Positions 63,591 to 64,000 of a DNA stretch of 64,000 nt are shown in pieces. The notes beneath the pieces are model-generated. The model was not told where the DNA came from and did no database searches. It saw only the letters and a list, made by a program, of their open reading frames with translations. Source of the stretch: Sphingobacterium athyrii (GTDB taxonomy: Bacteria; Bacteroidota; Bacteroidia; Sphingobacteriales; Sphingobacteriaceae); the NCBI RefSeq assembly GCF_003071065.1, contig NZ_QCXX01000002.1, positions 1 through 64,000 on the forward strand, written 5' to 3'. Numbering within the stretch: the first letter of the stretch is position 1; the number at the start of each line of letters is the position of its first letter. The position numbers and the translations under genes are program-made.

Positions 63591-64000
63591 TTAATAGTTT
63601 CTGACATCGATACCCCAGAGCAGCTTTTCTCTTAATGTGCTAAAAAAGCTTTCGTGCGGAAGACGAATCAGATTAATCGTAAATGGGGCTTGTTTGATTG
63701 TCAGTTTGACAGAGGTGTCAATAGACTCGTTTTTTGAGTCACAGCTGAGTATGTATTGATTGCTTCGGCTCTCAATTTCAAGTTCAAGCGTGAATTGATT
63801 TGAAATAACGATTGGTCTGACATTAAGGTTGTGTGGTGAAATCGGTGTAATGACAAAATTTCCACTTTCGGGCATAATGATCGGGCCTCCACAGCTCAGT
63901 GAATAGGCTGTAGAACCAGTAGGGGTGGCGATAATCAAGCCATCCGCCCAATAGGAATTGAGCAGTTCACCGTTAATTCGTGCATTGACTGTGATCATGG
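63591..64000 (-). CDS. nadK: NAD kinase, C-terminal part (runs off the right edge)
   Basis: The visible part (from residue ITVNARINGELLNS on) holds YWADGLIIATPTGSTAYSLS (about 15-35 of the visible part) and the GGPII turn, the diagnostic NAD kinase C-terminal core with the Asp-Gly and GSTAYSLS nucleotide contacts. The end is GIDVRNY. The N-terminal GGDG motif lies outside the window, so the coordinates of the start are unknown. It makes NADP from NAD. Upstream of uppS on the same strand. Confidence 0.93.
   Translation of the reverse strand, partial: MITVNARINGELLNSYWADGLIIATPTGSTAYSLSCGGPIIMPESGNFVITPISPHNLNVRPIVISNQFTLELEIESRSNQYILSCDSKNESIDTSVKLTIKQAPFTINLIRLPHESFFSTLREKLLWGIDVRNY

Overview
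The window looks like chromosomal DNA of a Bacteroidota bacterium, most likely Sphingobacteriaceae and probably Sphingobacterium. What I see: low-to-moderate G+C, intergenic stretches very rich in A+T, promoters with the Bacteroidota -7 element TAnnTTTG (upstream of ccoN, cls, ppc, a DUF4142 lipoprotein and tRNA genes), a fused CcoN-CcoO oxidase subunit, a one-haem CcoP, a TonB-dependent receptor with a carboxypeptidase-like N-terminal domain, tandem Skp proteins behind BamA, and a Rho with a long charged N-terminal insertion. The genus is an inference; the phylum is well supported. I see no prophage, insertion sequence, integrase or CRISPR array.

Layout. 1-870: end of an rRNA operon (23S 3' part, 5S, terminator). 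870-1732: a long gene-free stretch ending in two CRP/FNR-like palindromes and a promoter. 1733-7504: cbb3 oxidase operon ccoNO-ccoQ-ccoP-ccoG-ccoH-safE-like, without ccoI/ccoS. 7562-16756: cardiolipin synthase, a 907-residue MG2/TonB-plug surface protein, thymidine kinase, an acidic protein of unknown function, a BtuF-like protein, YbaB, a UPF0173 hydrolase and an LpxH-like phosphoesterase. 16961-19793: probable N-acetylglucosamine kinase and a FucP/NagP-like sugar transporter. 20088-26365: rho, pssA, an orphan Hpt protein overlapping folK, sppA, pgk. 26646-32355: an endonuclease/phosphatase-fold protein, a large secreted metallopeptidase-propeller-barrel protein, mgtE. 32612-32976: three tRNA-Asn genes. 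33034-43401: PfkB-like kinase, cytochrome b5-like protein, ECF sigma factor, murB, TetR regulator, YpdA, FUSC protein, PEP carboxylase, DUF4142 lipoprotein. 43793-46066: Ppx/GppA phosphatase, tRNA-Leu, SRPBCC and DinB-like proteins.

46311-54247 is the most unusual part. A 57-nt almost perfect palindrome lies just before a TetR-type regulator. After it, all on the same strand and closely spaced, come a TonB-dependent receptor, a lipoprotein with parallel beta-helix repeats, a lipoprotein-like protein with two CxxCH haem sites, a class-3-like aldehyde dehydrogenase and a LOG-family protein. The beta-helix/dihaem pair matches a known two-gene association of unknown function (TIGR03805/TIGR03806). 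Joining it to a receptor, a regulator, an operator candidate and an aldehyde dehydrogenase suggests an undescribed envelope uptake/oxidation system.

54954-64000, all on the minus strand: a two-gene HdrD/EtfD-like iron-sulfur membrane complex, a TetR regulator with degenerate repeats in front of it, two skp genes, bamA, uppS and the C-terminal part of nadK, which runs off the window. Three convergent gene pairs (pssA/hpt, the 26646/27485 pair, TetR/ypdA) share their stop codons in a single TTAA or TTAG tetranucleotide.
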